Of a DNA stretch of 64,000 nt, positions 16,656 to 25,790 are shown in pieces. The DNA is taken from the NCBI RefSeq assembly GCF_022063185.1, contig NZ_CP091913.1:2853501-2917500 (forward strand), in the 5' to 3' direction. How positions within the stretch are numbered: the stretch's first letter is position 1; every line of letters starts with the position of its first letter. The position numbers and the translations under genes are program-made. Source of the stretch: Nostoc sp. UHCC 0870. GTDB taxonomy: Bacteria > Cyanobacteriota > Cyanobacteriia > Cyanobacteriales > Nostocaceae. A model generated the notes under the pieces. The model was not told where the DNA came from and made no database searches. It worked only from the letters and a program-made list of their open reading frames with translations.

Positions 16656-18302
16656 TTAATTATCGCTTGGTTGGGTTTCTGAAAGCTTGTCGTTTTTCTG
16701 AGATGGTACTTTTGCAGGTGGACTATCAGTCGATGAATTTTCTTTAACTTCCACCGTTGGCACTACTACAGAAGAAGAATCTGGATTTTTTGCATCTGTA
16801 GGTGGTGCGCTTGGCAATACCACAGGCTTAGGCTGTTTATCAACTGGGGGCGGGGTAGAATTCTGGTTATCAGAGGATGGGGAATTTTCTGAAGAGTTGG
16901 CGGGGTTAGCTTTGCGTGAAGAACGAATTTCCCTCAGCGTCTCTACTAGGGATGGTGAAGCATCAGTGTTAGGTGAGGGAGAAGATTTTTCAGAATTGAC
17001 CCTTGGTGATTCTCCAGTGTTGGGTTGTGGTGATTGTTCTGTAGAACTGCTGTTGGTGTTTGCAGGTTCAGTCTGTTGTTCAGGTAAATTACGTCTGCGT
17101 CGTCTAGAGTTGGTAGTGGGTGTAGTTTCTCCAGAATCAACCGTGGAAGATTTGCGGATATTGTTGTTTTCTTGTGGGGTAGTGTTTTTACCCCCTGATT
17201 CTAGTAGGCGTTCTTCAAACAATGGTTTGGAGGGTGACTTTGGCTGAGAATCAGCAAACATATTGGTGATACCAAAACCGGCGGTAGCAGCAACTAAAGC
17301 TACACTAACACCCAAGAAAACCTTAGAAGTAGCCAGCTTCTGAACCATGATGGCGACGTTTTTTAATGGCGAAGTTTTAGTTTTCTTCACACTGCTGAAA
17401 ATGTTTCCGCTAGCCGCATTTTCGAGATTGTGAACAGATAAATCGATAGTCGGGACTGCATAGGTAGGGATGACTGGCGGTGCAACATTTATCCCACTAC
17501 CTGGGAGTAGTTGCAGCCACTCAGCAACGGTGGCGGGACGAAAGCGAGATTCTACAGCCATTCCACGCATAACGGCTTGATTGACGGATGCGCTGAGATG
17601 GGGTTGGAGTTCGCGGGGGGTCGCCATTTGTTCGCGATCGCGTAATAATGCTGGTAAGGGTACTTGTCCTGTTAATAAAGCATACAAAGTAGCTGCCAAA
17701 CCATAAACATCTGTAGCGGGTGTACGCATCGCTTGGGTTAAATACTGCTCAATGGGGGAATAGCCTTCAGATACTATTCCTGTGTGAGTTTGCCTCACGC
17801 CATTATTAAATTCACGGGCAATGCCAAAATCAATCAGGACAACTTCTTGAGTACCTTGACGAAGAATAATATTATCTGGTTTAACATCTCGATGTAGTAA
17901 GCCGTTGCTGTGAACTACCTGCAATGCTGCGCCAATTTGTCGGATGTAATGAATAGCTGTGGCTTCAGGTAAGGGTATTCCTGGCAAGATAAACGCATCT
18001 CCCAAGGTTTCCCCAGGAATATATTCCATCACCATGTAAGGTAGTCCATCTTCCACAAAAAAGTCGCTGACTCTGACAATATTGGGATGAACGCAAGTAG
18101 CTAACCTTCTGGCTTCATCTTGGAATTGTTGCTCGAACTTCGCAAACTCAGAATGTTGTCGCAGTTTTTCATTAATTGTTTTCATCACTACCTCCTGTTC
18201 TAAGTAGTGATGAGTAGCTTTAAACGTAATGCCAAAGCCACCGCGTCCAATTTCTTGGATAAGGGTGTATTTCCCACCCTGCAAAATTTTGCCTGCTACC
18301 AT
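16656..18302 (-). CDS. Membrane-anchored Ser/Thr protein kinase
   Basis: The 548-residue protein has an N-terminal Hanks-type kinase domain (residues about 11-270) with the glycine loop [13 protein letters not shown], catalytic Lys41, HRD at 137-139 ([10 protein letters not shown]) and the DFG Asp158. All key residues are present, so it should be active. A single membrane segment lies at about residues 325-347 ([20 protein letters not shown]). About 190 residues rich in Ser, Pro, Asn and Thr follow, presumably in the periplasm as a low-complexity stalk. The juxtamembrane region (270-320) is polar. It is transcribed alone. Substrates are unknown; the FHA protein at 10733-11659 is a speculative reader. 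Confidence 0.93.
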   Translation of the reverse strand: MVAGKILQGGKYTLIQEIGRGGFGITFKATHHYLEQEVVMKTINEKLRQHSEFAKFEQQFQDEARRLATCVHPNIVRVSDFFVEDGLPYMVMEYIPGETLGDAFILPGIPLPEATAIHYIRQIGAALQVVHSNGLLHRDVKPDNIILRQGTQEVVLIDFGIAREFNNGVRQTHTGIVSEGYSPIEQYLTQAMRTPATDVYGLAATLYALLTGQVPLPALLRDREQMATPRELQPHLSASVNQAVMRGMAVESRFRPATVAEWLQLLPGSGINVAPPVIPTYAVPTIDLSVHNLENAASGNIFSSVKKTKTSPLKNVAIMVQKLATSKVFLGVSVALVAATAGFGITNMFADSQPKSPSKPLFEERLLESGGKNTTPQENNNIRKSSTVDSGETTPTTNSRRRRRNLPEQQTEPANTNSSSTEQSPQPNTGESPRVNSEKSSPSPNTDASPSLVETLREIRSSRKANPANSSENSPSSDNQNSTPPPVDKQPKPVVLPSAPPTDAKNPDSSSVVVPTVEVKENSSTDSPPAKVPSQKNDKLSETQPSDN

Positions 18303-18538
18303 AGAGAGTTTTGCGTCCTGAGTCCTGATTCCACTATGAGAATACGGTACTATTTTCTAGTTGTCGGGAGAGAGCCAAATCAAAAGTCTGTCCATATTGA
18401 TTGTATTAGTTAGCTAGCCCAAAGTTCTGCTGCAATCAGGACAATTGATTTTTTGGATCTTCCGTCTTAGTCAAACCCTCCTGTGGTTGACATAGTTTTT
18501 TCTTCTCAATAATACAGTAGAGGAAAAATAATGCCCAT

Positions 18539-19024
18539 TCAAAATAATATTTGCCAGAGTATATAAAGATTTAGTAAATCAAGTAGCAGAGCAACAATCA
18601 CTTTAATGCGTCGATTGGCACTGATTTGACGAAGGGAAACCAATAAACGCACCAGTAGCCATAGAGAGTAAATTTGGATGGGTAGGAAGAGTAACATTAG
18701 ACCAATTACAGATGTGCGAAATGCTCTATCTGCTGTTTCATCTGCCCAAGATATTTTTTCGATATCATCATCTTGCAGCCATTCGTCTGCTGAGTCTTCT
18801 ATCTCGAACGCAGAAGATACTAAAACTTTTTTGGCTTGTTCTAAATCTGTTTGATTGACTTGTAATTTAATCCAGCCAACGGCTACTGTTAGATGCCATG
18901 CCATGTTAACTGTAGACTCATTAGCTAAGTAGCATTGAATGCCTTGTGATTCTAATAGCTGCTTGGCTAAATTAGCATCAATATAGTTACTAAAAGTAGA
19001 TACTGTAATAAAATTATTACCCAT
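18539..19024 (-). CDS. DUF2007-type protein with C-terminal membrane segments
   Basis: The 161-residue protein starts with a DUF2007-like (putative signal-transducing) domain: FITVSTFSNYIDANLAKQLL, SQGIQCYLANE, and IKLQVNQTDLEQAKKVL within the first 80 residues. An acidic linker (EDSADEWLQDDDIEK) leads to two hydrophobic segments near the C-terminus (about residues 107-127 and 140-160). DUF2007 domains resemble ferredoxin-like GlnB folds but have no proven activity. The gene lies upstream of uvrB's 3' terminator on the same strand and is probably independent. Confidence 0.7.
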   Translation of the reverse strand: MGNNFITVSTFSNYIDANLAKQLLESQGIQCYLANESTVNMAWHLTVAVGWIKLQVNQTDLEQAKKVLVSSAFEIEDSADEWLQDDDIEKISWADETADRAFRTSVIGLMLLFLPIQIYSLWLLVRLLVSLRQISANRRIKVIVALLLDLLNLYILWQILF

Positions 19025-19059
19025 GCCGTTTTGTGTAATCTCTTGAATTTTCAGTGAAA

Positions 19060-19086
19060 ACCCCGGTTCTTCTCCACAACCGGGGT
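19060..19086 (-). terminator. Rho-independent terminator after uvrB
   Basis: The arms ACCCCGGTT (19060-19068) and AACCGGGGT (19078-19086) are perfectly complementary with a 9-base loop. Read on the minus strand the hairpin is followed by TTTTC, and it lies 7 bp beyond the uvrB stop. Confidence 0.75.
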
Positions 19087-19093
19087 AATTTTA

Positions 19094-21091
19094 TTAACGT
19101 CCCAACATTTTATCGCGTAGTTGCTTGATGCGATCGCGCAATTTTGCCGCTTCTTCAAACTCTAGATTTTTCGCTGCGGCTTTCATCTGTGTTTCCAGTT
19201 GAGTAATCAATTCAGGAATCTGCTCTAATGGCAATTCACTTAAATTTTCTTCGACAACTTTAAAATCTCCTGCATTCAATCTTCTAGAAATATCTAAGAA
19301 AGATAAAATCGCATTACCCGATCTTTTTACAATTGGTTGCGGTGTAATTCCGTGCATTCGATTATGTGCCATTTGAATTCCCCGCCGTCTATCAGTTTCT
19401 TCAATGGCTTTTACCATGCTGTTAGTGAAATTATCAGCGTATAAAATTGCTTGTCCTCGGATGTGACGCGCGGCTCTCCCGATAGTTTGAATTAAAGAAC
19501 GTTCGGCTCGCAAAAATCCTTCTTTATCAGCATCCATAATTACCACTAAGGAAACTTCTGGTAAATCTAAACCTTCCCGCAGTAAGTTCACACCCACCAA
19601 AACATCAAATTTACCCTCGCGCAAATCTTCTAAAATTTCAATGCGCTGAATGGAATTAATCTCTGAATGTAAATAACGCACCTGAATGCTGTGTTCTTGC
19701 AGATACTCGGTTAAGTCTTCCGCCATGCGTTTAGTTAAAGTGGTAATCAGTACCCGTTCTTGACGATCAATTCTATCTTTAATTTCTCCCAACAAATCAT
19801 CAATTTGTCCGTCTGTAGGACGCACAAAAATCTCAGGGTCAATTACCCCAGTCGGTCTAATTACTTGCTCAACTATTCTATCTTCAGAAATTTCTAATTC
19901 CCAATTTCCTGGGGTAGCAGAAACGAAAATACATTGATTGACTTTCGTCCAAAATTCCTCAGCTTTTAAAGGACGATTATCGGCTGCACTAGGTAGTCTA
20001 AAACCATGTTCAATTAAAACTTTCTTTCTAGCTTGGTCGCCGTTATACATACCCCGAATTTGCGGTACAGTAACGTGAGATTCATCAATTACTAACAGCC
20101 AATCTTTAGGAAAATAATCAATCAAACATTCTGGCGGTTCTCCAGCTTCTCTTCCTGCTAGGTGACGGGAATAGTTTTCTACGCCGTTGCAGTAACCAAC
20201 TTCACGCAACATTTCTAAGTCATAACGTGTACGTTGGTCTATGCGTTGCGCTTCTACTAACTTACCAGCTGCTTCTAGTTCTGTTTTTTGTTGTTTTAAT
20301 TCAGCCGCAATATCTTCACAAGCGACTTCCAAACGCTCCTCCGGGGTGACAAAGTGACGCGCTGGGTAAATATTCACAGCTTGCAAACTATTGATAATTT
20401 CACCCGTTACGGGGTCAATATAGCGAATTGCGTCAATTTCATCACCAAAGAATTCCACCCGAATAATCCTATCTTCGTAGGCGGGGCCAATTTCTAAGAC
20501 ATCACCCCGGACTCGGAAACGTCCCCGTCCCATTTCGATATCGTTACGACTGTACTGCACTGAAGTTAAATCCCGCAAAATCTGGCGTTGATTTACTTCC
20601 ATCCCAATTTGTAAGGGTATAGCCGCTTTCAGGTATTCGGCGGGGATACCCAAACCATAGATACAGCTAATTGATGCTACAACAATCACATCACGCCGTT
20701 CAAATAGCGATCGCGTTGCTGAGTGACGCAGCATATCTATTTCATCATTAATCGCCGCCGTTTTCTCAATATAGGTGTCGGTAACGGGAATATAAGCCTC
20801 TGGCTGATAGTAGTCGTAGTAACTGACAAAATATTCAACAGCATTATTGGGGAAGAACTCCCGCAACTCATTACAAAGTTGTGCAGCTAGGGTTTTATTG
20901 TGCGCCAAAACTAAAGTCGGCTTACCCACCTTCTCAATTACTGCTGCTATGGAAAATGTTTTACCTGTTCCCGTCGCGCCTAGTAAGGTTTGGTAACGGT
21001 TATTCGCTTCTATACTAGCAACTAACTGTGCGATCGCTTGTGGTTGATCACCAGTCGGACTAAAGGGAGCTTGCAGACCAAATTCTGTCAT
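19094..21091 (-). CDS. uvrB: Excinuclease ABC subunit B
   Basis: The 665-residue protein is the DNA damage verification helicase-like subunit of nucleotide excision repair. It loads with UvrA and recruits UvrC. The Walker A motif GATGTGKTF is at about residues 39-47, the damage-probing beta-hairpin region [12 protein letters not shown] at about 92-103, the later helicase motifs [33 protein letters not shown] and QTIGRAARH follow, and the C-terminal UVR domain ([20 protein letters not shown]) that binds UvrC ends the protein. The length is normal and all motifs are intact. Confidence 0.98.
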   Translation of the reverse strand: MTEFGLQAPFSPTGDQPQAIAQLVASIEANNRYQTLLGATGTGKTFSIAAVIEKVGKPTLVLAHNKTLAAQLCNELREFFPNNAVEYFVSYYDYYQPEAYIPVTDTYIEKTAAINDEIDMLRHSATRSLFERRDVIVVASISCIYGLGIPAEYLKAAIPLQIGMEVNQRQILRDLTSVQYSRNDIEMGRGRFRVRGDVLEIGPAYEDRIIRVEFFGDEIDAIRYIDPVTGEIINSLQAVNIYPARHFVTPEERLEVACEDIAAELKQQKTELEAAGKLVEAQRIDQRTRYDLEMLREVGYCNGVENYSRHLAGREAGEPPECLIDYFPKDWLLVIDESHVTVPQIRGMYNGDQARKKVLIEHGFRLPSAADNRPLKAEEFWTKVNQCIFVSATPGNWELEISEDRIVEQVIRPTGVIDPEIFVRPTDGQIDDLLGEIKDRIDRQERVLITTLTKRMAEDLTEYLQEHSIQVRYLHSEINSIQRIEILEDLREGKFDVLVGVNLLREGLDLPEVSLVVIMDADKEGFLRAERSLIQTIGRAARHIRGQAILYADNFTNSMVKAIEETDRRRGIQMAHNRMHGITPQPIVKRSGNAILSFLDISRRLNAGDFKVVEENLSELPLEQIPELITQLETQMKAAAKNLEFEEAAKLRDRIKQLRDKMLGR

Positions 21092-21431
21092 ACATTTGTA
21101 CTAAGAAATACCCTATCTCATAGTAGCGTTAGGGAGTGAGGAGTGCTGAGTGGGGAGTGCTGAGTGCTGTTAGCGGTAGCGCGGCGTTTAGCCGGTGAGG
21201 AGTGTTGAGTCATTAGTCATTAGTTATTGGTTTTTCTCCTCTGCTTCTTCGCAGTCCCCAGTCCCCAATCTTAATTTACAAAAATTATTAATTTAAATTT
21301 ACTTATATCTCAGTTTTGAAGATACTTATATCTATGCAAGGTTGTTTAAGGTTAAACTCTGTTATATAGGAAATATTTTAAGTTTTCCTTAAATATTGTA
21401 AAGTTCAGTTACGAACCAGAGGTGTCTAGTT
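21092..21431. other. Intergenic region with dispersed repeats
   Basis: The interval holds GAGTGCTGAGT heptamer-type repeats (about 21131-21170) and a 29-bp repeat at 21169-21197 (core GCGCGGCGTTTAGCCGGTG) that recurs at 56428-56456 with one mismatch. The right part is AT-rich and should hold the promoter of the gene at 21432. No further ORF is credible. Confidence 0.55.
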
Positions 21432-21920
21432 ATGACCATCAGCACTAATGGCAAAACGGTCAGCCCTCGGCAAAGACGTGCCAAACTTAAAGGAGAAACA
21501 ACGGTGGAAGTCGAAAATAACCAAGGTCATAGCTCGAATCAAGAACAAGTCGAAAAAGGTGCTAATTTACCAGTGCAGTTAGAAAAATCAAATAAACAAG
21601 AAGTGGTAGGAACGTTAGCCGTTGCTGGAGAGCGTCCTATTACTAGTAGTGATTTAGAAGTTGCTCATACATTTTCAAGTGCTGGAATACGTCCCATTGG
21701 TGTAAGTCATTTGGAAGTGGTTGAAACAATGAACATCATGGGAATACGTCCCATTGGTGCTAATACATTCCAAGTTATGGACAGTATTAACTTGTCAGGA
21801 ATTCGTCCAATTTCTTCTAGTGCGCTAGTTATTTCTAGCAACTATTCTGTAATGGGTAATCGTCCAGTTGCTCCCAACGAGACTGATGATTCTGATAGTT
21901 TGATGGGTTTTATAGATTAG
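21432..21920 (+). CDS. Protein with five tandem 19-residue GxRPI repeats
   Basis: The 162-residue protein has a polar N-terminal part (residues 1-57) and five contiguous repeats of exactly 19 residues with no gaps: residues 58-76, 77-95, 96-114, 115-133 and 134-152. Each has hydrophobic residues at positions 1, 5 and 7, then G-x-R-P-I/V at positions 9-13, and often Ser or Ala before a final Leu. The last ten residues are acidic and end GFID. There is no signal peptide, membrane segment or Cys. I do not recognise a named family. The regular phase suggests a small solenoid or a repeated binding site. A good terminator follows, so it is a single-gene unit. Confidence 0.75.
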   Translation: MTISTNGKTVSPRQRRAKLKGETTVEVENNQGHSSNQEQVEKGANLPVQLEKSNKQEVVGTLAVAGERPITSSDLEVAHTFSSAGIRPIGVSHLEVVETMNIMGIRPIGANTFQVMDSINLSGIRPISSSALVISSNYSVMGNRPVAPNETDDSDSLMGFID

Positions 21921-21955
21921 ATAAACAAAGAATCTCATTAATTTTAACAAATCCA

Positions 21956-21996
21956 TTATTAACCCAGTTACTTGATTACAGTAGCTGGGTTTTTGA
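21956..21996 (+). terminator. Rho-independent terminator
   Basis: AACCCAGTTACT pairs with AGTAGCTGGGTT (one bulged base) around a short loop and is followed by a T run (GGGTTTTTG). It lies about 40 bp after the stop of the repeat-protein gene. Confidence 0.75.
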
Positions 21997-22009
21997 TTAA
22001 GAAAATATA

Positions 22010-22325
22010 TTTGACATCTCCTCCGACTGGAAGTCAGGAGGATTCTAAACTGATGTTGCTACGGGGTCTGAAAGACCCTCTCCGCAACGTTTACTAATTG
22101 ATTGTTAAATAACTCAATTAGCTTTGGCACTGTCAAAATGCCCTACCCACCTCGACTAGATTAAATCTAGTTGTATGGCTACTTGAATGTTAGGTGAAAT
22201 GCGTGAATACGTTTTTGTTACGGAGTTTTTCATCCTATATTCACACTACTTGATTTTATCATGTTGTCTAATAAATTAGACAATTAGCTTTCATCCCCCG
22301 GCTAGAAGCCGGAGGTTCTCAGCAT
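22010..22325. mobile_element. Probable IS200/IS605-type remnant or MITE
   Basis: The interval begins near TTGACATCTCCTCC with a subterminal hairpin (CCTCCGACT ... AGTCAGGAGG, 22020-22041) and ends with another hairpin (CCGGCT-AGA-AGCCGG, 22298-22312) followed by TTCTC. A third hairpin (GGTCT-GAA-AGACC) lies at about 22066-22078. Two end hairpins without terminal inverted repeats and no ORF inside fit a non-autonomous IS200/IS605 derivative. I recall similar sequences at tnpB-type elements in Nostoc. The exact ends are uncertain and no transposase is left. Confidence 0.5.
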
Positions 22326-22405
22326 AAGTACGATAGGAATCTCATTTGATTTCTGTTAGCGTAGCCTGCGCTTGCGCTTAAAAACCTAAGAGTAGTTTAT
22401 AAGAC

Positions 22406-22432
22406 GTTGGGTTAAGCGCAGCGCAACCCAAC
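22406..22432. repeat. Palindromic repeat, intact copy
   Basis: GTTGGGTT and AACCCAAC enclose AAGCGCAGCGC. The same palindrome at about 56484-56689 is split by an inserted element, which makes this copy a useful reference for the empty site. Confidence 0.7.
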
Positions 22433-22567
22433 ATGGTAGAAGTGTTGAGTTTTGTGCATCAACCCAACCTCCGCCTTAGATAATTTTGTTTTGCACTACT
22501 ACTTAATAGCGTTCTACACTGAATATTGTCCCTACTGCCAACCTGCACTAGTTCAGAGAAACTGTCC

Positions 22568-23857
22568 ATGCAACTCCTGAAAACAACCGACAAAGACTTT
22601 ACTCCCCAATTTAAAGCCCTTGTAAATAACCGCCGGGAAGCTACGGTTGATGTTAGCGGTACAGTACACGATATCCTGGCTGATGTAAAAGTGCGGGGTG
22701 ATGCCGCAGTGAAGGATTACACCAGTCGGTTTGACCATTTCAGCCCTCATTCTCTGCGGTTGAGTGAAACCTTCATGGCTGAAAAAGCTGCCAAATGTCC
22801 GGCTGAAGTCAAAGCAGCATTAGAATTAGCTGCTGAACGCATCGCTTCTTTCCACCAAAAGCAATTACCCCAAGACATTGGTTACACCGACACCGTAGGG
22901 GTAAAACTCGGTTTAAATTGGGTTTCCCTGTCACAAGTCGGTATTTACGTTCCCGGAGGACGCGCTAGTTATCCCAGTTCTGTACTGATGAATGCGCTAC
23001 CTGCCAAAATCGCGGGCGTGGAACGTATTGTGATGACTGTACCCATGCCGCGCGGGGAAATCAATCCCGCAGTATTGGCAGCAGCCCAAGTTGCTGGCGT
23101 GACAGAAATATATAGTATTGGTGGGGCGCAAGCAATAGCAGCCCTCGCCTACGGTACAGACAGCATCATCCCTGTAGATAAGATTGTCGGCCCTGGTAAT
23201 GCCTATGTGGCTGAAGCCAAGCGTCAAGTATTTGGGACTGTGGGTATAGACAGCATCGCTGGACCTTCGGAAATTTTGGTTGTAGCCGACGACAAAAACA
23301 ACCCAGAATGGATAGCCTGGGATTTACTCTCACAAGCAGAACACGACCCCAGCGCGCAGTCGATTTTAATTACTGACTCTGAAACCTTTGCCCAACAAGT
23401 TATAGCCGCCGTTGCACAAGTTATTCCCCAGCTATCTACAAAAGAAGCAGCTAGCATCAGTTGGGAAAAGCACGGTGCAGTAATTATTGTGAACGATTTG
23501 GCAGACAGCATCCCTTTATTGAATCAACTAGCTCCCGAACACGTAGAATTGTGCGTAGATAATCCCCAATTACTAGCTAGTCAAATTAAATGCGCTGGTA
23601 GTCTGTTTTTGGGACGCTACACCCCAGAAGCGATTGGTGATTATTTAGGCGGCCCCAACCATGTGCTACCTACATCTCGTTCCGCCCGCTTCGCTTCGGG
23701 TTTGAGTGTCTACGATTTTCTCAAACGTATTACCTATTTAGAATGCAATCAAGCCGCGTTACAGGAAATTGGTCAAGCAGCCGTTACCTTAGCGGAAGCC
23801 GAAGGTTTGCCTGCCCATGCCGGTAGTGTGGCAATACGTCTACAATCAGGTTATTAA
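22568..23857 (+). CDS. hisD: Histidinol dehydrogenase
   Basis: The 429-residue enzyme carries out the last two oxidations of histidine synthesis (L-histidinol to L-histidine, two NAD+), with a catalytic zinc, in the cytoplasm. Visible motifs include GIYVPGGRASYPSSVLMNA, GGAQAIAALAYGTDSIIPVD, KIVGPGNAYVAEAKR, SIAGPSEILVVAD, the zinc-site segment SQAEHDP, GDYLGGPNHVLPT and the C-terminal HAGSV with a zinc/catalytic His. I chose ATG 22568 (MQLLKTTDKDF) because this matches the family's N-terminus; an upstream start would add 14 residues that look non-coding. It stands alone, as his genes are scattered in cyanobacteria. Confidence 0.97.
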   Translation: MQLLKTTDKDFTPQFKALVNNRREATVDVSGTVHDILADVKVRGDAAVKDYTSRFDHFSPHSLRLSETFMAEKAAKCPAEVKAALELAAERIASFHQKQLPQDIGYTDTVGVKLGLNWVSLSQVGIYVPGGRASYPSSVLMNALPAKIAGVERIVMTVPMPRGEINPAVLAAAQVAGVTEIYSIGGAQAIAALAYGTDSIIPVDKIVGPGNAYVAEAKRQVFGTVGIDSIAGPSEILVVADDKNNPEWIAWDLLSQAEHDPSAQSILITDSETFAQQVIAAVAQVIPQLSTKEAASISWEKHGAVIIVNDLADSIPLLNQLAPEHVELCVDNPQLLASQIKCAGSLFLGRYTPEAIGDYLGGPNHVLPTSRSARFASGLSVYDFLKRITYLECNQAALQEIGQAAVTLAEAEGLPAHAGSVAIRLQSGY

Positions 23858-23861
23858 AAGC

Positions 23862-23898
23862 TGAGAACCCCGGCTTATGTTATAAGCCGGGGTTCTCA
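23862..23898 (+). terminator. Strong terminator hairpin after hisD
   Basis: TGAGAACCCCGGCTTA (23862-23877) and its exact reverse complement (23883-23898) form a 16-bp perfect stem with a 5-base loop, 5 bp after the hisD stop, followed by AATTTC. The AGAACCCCG/CGGGGTTCT stem is shared with the hairpin at 45494-45526. Confidence 0.8.
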
Positions 23899-25161
23899 AA
23901 TTTCAGAATTATCATAAGTAAAACAGAATGGCCATAAATTAAAGTCACAATCACCTTAATTCATGAATTAATAATTACTGACTCAGGTTACTCGTTTGAG
24001 TTTTGAGACAAAGAAATCCATAAGTAAATGCTAGTCAGATAGGCTACAGCTATAATGCAGATCGTCGATACAAATTCAAAATCATTCATGACCTTAAATA
24101 ATATTTCAAGTGTGTGAGGAGTTGACAAGTTAAATGGCTAAGGTTGAAATTGTGCATTCCTATACTGGGATGCAGCAACAACAAAATTTCATCCAAAAAT
24201 TTGGATTGTGTGAATATAATTAGATCACTAAACTGATGAATTTTCTCTGATGAGGTTAATTTAGGTGTAACTAACCCCAGAGGATACATATCATCAATTT
24301 ACCTGACAAATAAATGTAGCTATAGCATGGATTTCGGGAAGCAATTCCCACCAGCTAGATCATCAAATTAAAGACATCATAGGAACATATACCTATAAGT
24401 AGCTACAAGCCCCAGACAATTCAATAGAAATTCTGGTTACTATTAGCTAAGTCAGGGAGTAGCCCATTCAGACTTATTTATTGATCAACATTCCTCAACT
24501 CTGTTGAGGTAGATGGCTAAACAGCAGTGATGAATCACATGAGCCTGATTAATGACTCGCTTTTCACCAAAGCTTATCTACGCTACTAACCCTCAATTGC
24601 TGTATGTAACTAGTTAAACAAAATTAATCGTTTATCGCTCTGGACTAATATTGATAAGAGCTAAAGCCGCTTACTACAAGCTTGCGTTTAATTTAGTTTT
24701 TCTACTGCATCAGCAAAGTTAACTAGGCAGTTAGCATTAGTTAACCCAATGTATGACTGCTATCGCTATTTTTTGAACTACCGTCTCTCTATATTAAACC
24801 AAACTAGCAAAACTCAACAAAAAATATCATGGGAAAATCAAGTAGTAATTATACTTAACAGGACATGATTGATCATCTAGAAATTGCGCCTAAAACTTGA
24901 TTCTTTAGGCAGCAAAGTCAGGGTTTGACTATTTTTATTAGTAGTTACCGCAAGCTCATGTAAAGAAATATATGACTCATAGCTAGTAACTGACGCTAAA
25001 TATTTTAGAAAAATATTTCACCTGCTAGAGAATAAAGCCATTCGGGTATGGTAGTAATGATTTGCTATGACCGTACAAATACCAAATTTGAATAATTCTA
25101 GGTTTTGTGTACGATCGCGGGTTAAACCTTTGTGTAATTCCTTAAGTGAAAGGTAATGATT
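23899..25161. other. 1.26-kb AT-rich gene-free region
   Basis: No ORF here has a plausible start, ribosome site and composition; the best (minus strand 24086-24289, 67 codons) has none of these. A small hairpin CCTCAAC-TCT-GTTGAGG lies at about 24492-24508. On the minus strand, ACTCCTCACAC at about 24112-24122 equals the core motif of the cyanobacterial sRNA Yfr1, but the usual 3' hairpin with a T run is missing. The right end should carry the promoter of the gene at 25162. Confidence 0.45.
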
Positions 25162-25674
25162 ATGAGCAACTATGAGCAGATTTTTGAAGCAAAAAACACC
25201 ACAGAAGAATCCCTAAGTCCACAAGAAGCCGTGGCGGCGATCGCGCTGGTGAGTGCGATCGCTGATTCTGCACTGGAAGAAGTGGATGCTGAAGGGTTAG
25301 CAGGTATTCTCTGGGAGTTTGAGGTGTTCGCCGAATTTTCAGAAGATGAAATCGTCGAAATGGTTGATGAACTGATGGCGATCGCAGAAGAGGAGGGAGT
25401 CGGCCCCTTATTTAACACAGCAACTCAGTCCTTACCTGAAGAAATGGTTTGGGATGGCTTCGCGGCTGGAGTTGTTATCCTGTTAGACGAAGACGAACTC
25501 ATAGTTCCCACAGATAAACAGCCTTACTTGAAAAAACTTCAGGAAGCTTTGAAACTTAAGGATGAAGAAGCACAAGAAATTGTTCAAGAGGTCATTGCTG
25601 CTTTCCAAGAACCAGACGATGATGAATTTCTCGATGATGAAGATGACACAGTAGCTATAGGAGATTCTAATTAG
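25162..25674 (+). CDS. Acidic all-helical conserved protein
   Basis: The 170-residue protein is highly acidic (C-terminal EPDDDEFLDDEDDT) and predicted to be all-helical. Residues about 20-140 (SPQEAVAAIALVSAIADSAL, then EIVEMVDELMAIAEEEGVGP, then LKDEEAQEIVQEVIAAFQ) have the spacing of a TerB-like tellurite-resistance fold, though I rate this as possible only. There is no membrane segment or signal peptide. I chose ATG 25162 since GAAAGG is 9 bp upstream; the ATG two codons earlier is also possible. Two HIP1 sites lie inside the gene. Function unknown. Confidence 0.7.
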   Translation: MSNYEQIFEAKNTTEESLSPQEAVAAIALVSAIADSALEEVDAEGLAGILWEFEVFAEFSEDEIVEMVDELMAIAEEEGVGPLFNTATQSLPEEMVWDGFAAGVVILLDEDELIVPTDKQPYLKKLQEALKLKDEEAQEIVQEVIAAFQEPDDDEFLDDEDDTVAIGDSN

Positions 25675-25790
25675 AAAATCTACCTTGTAAGTATTTTTGC
25701 TTGTTGACTGCTGAGTGCTGAGTAAATTAGAAAGTATAGGCTTACACCCCGTTACGCTAACAGCACTTTTCACTCAGCATTCTTCATTGA

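Noticed and set aside
24086..24289. 67-codon minus-strand ORF in the gap after hisD
   Set aside because: No ribosome binding site, no recognisable domain and typical random AT-rich composition.
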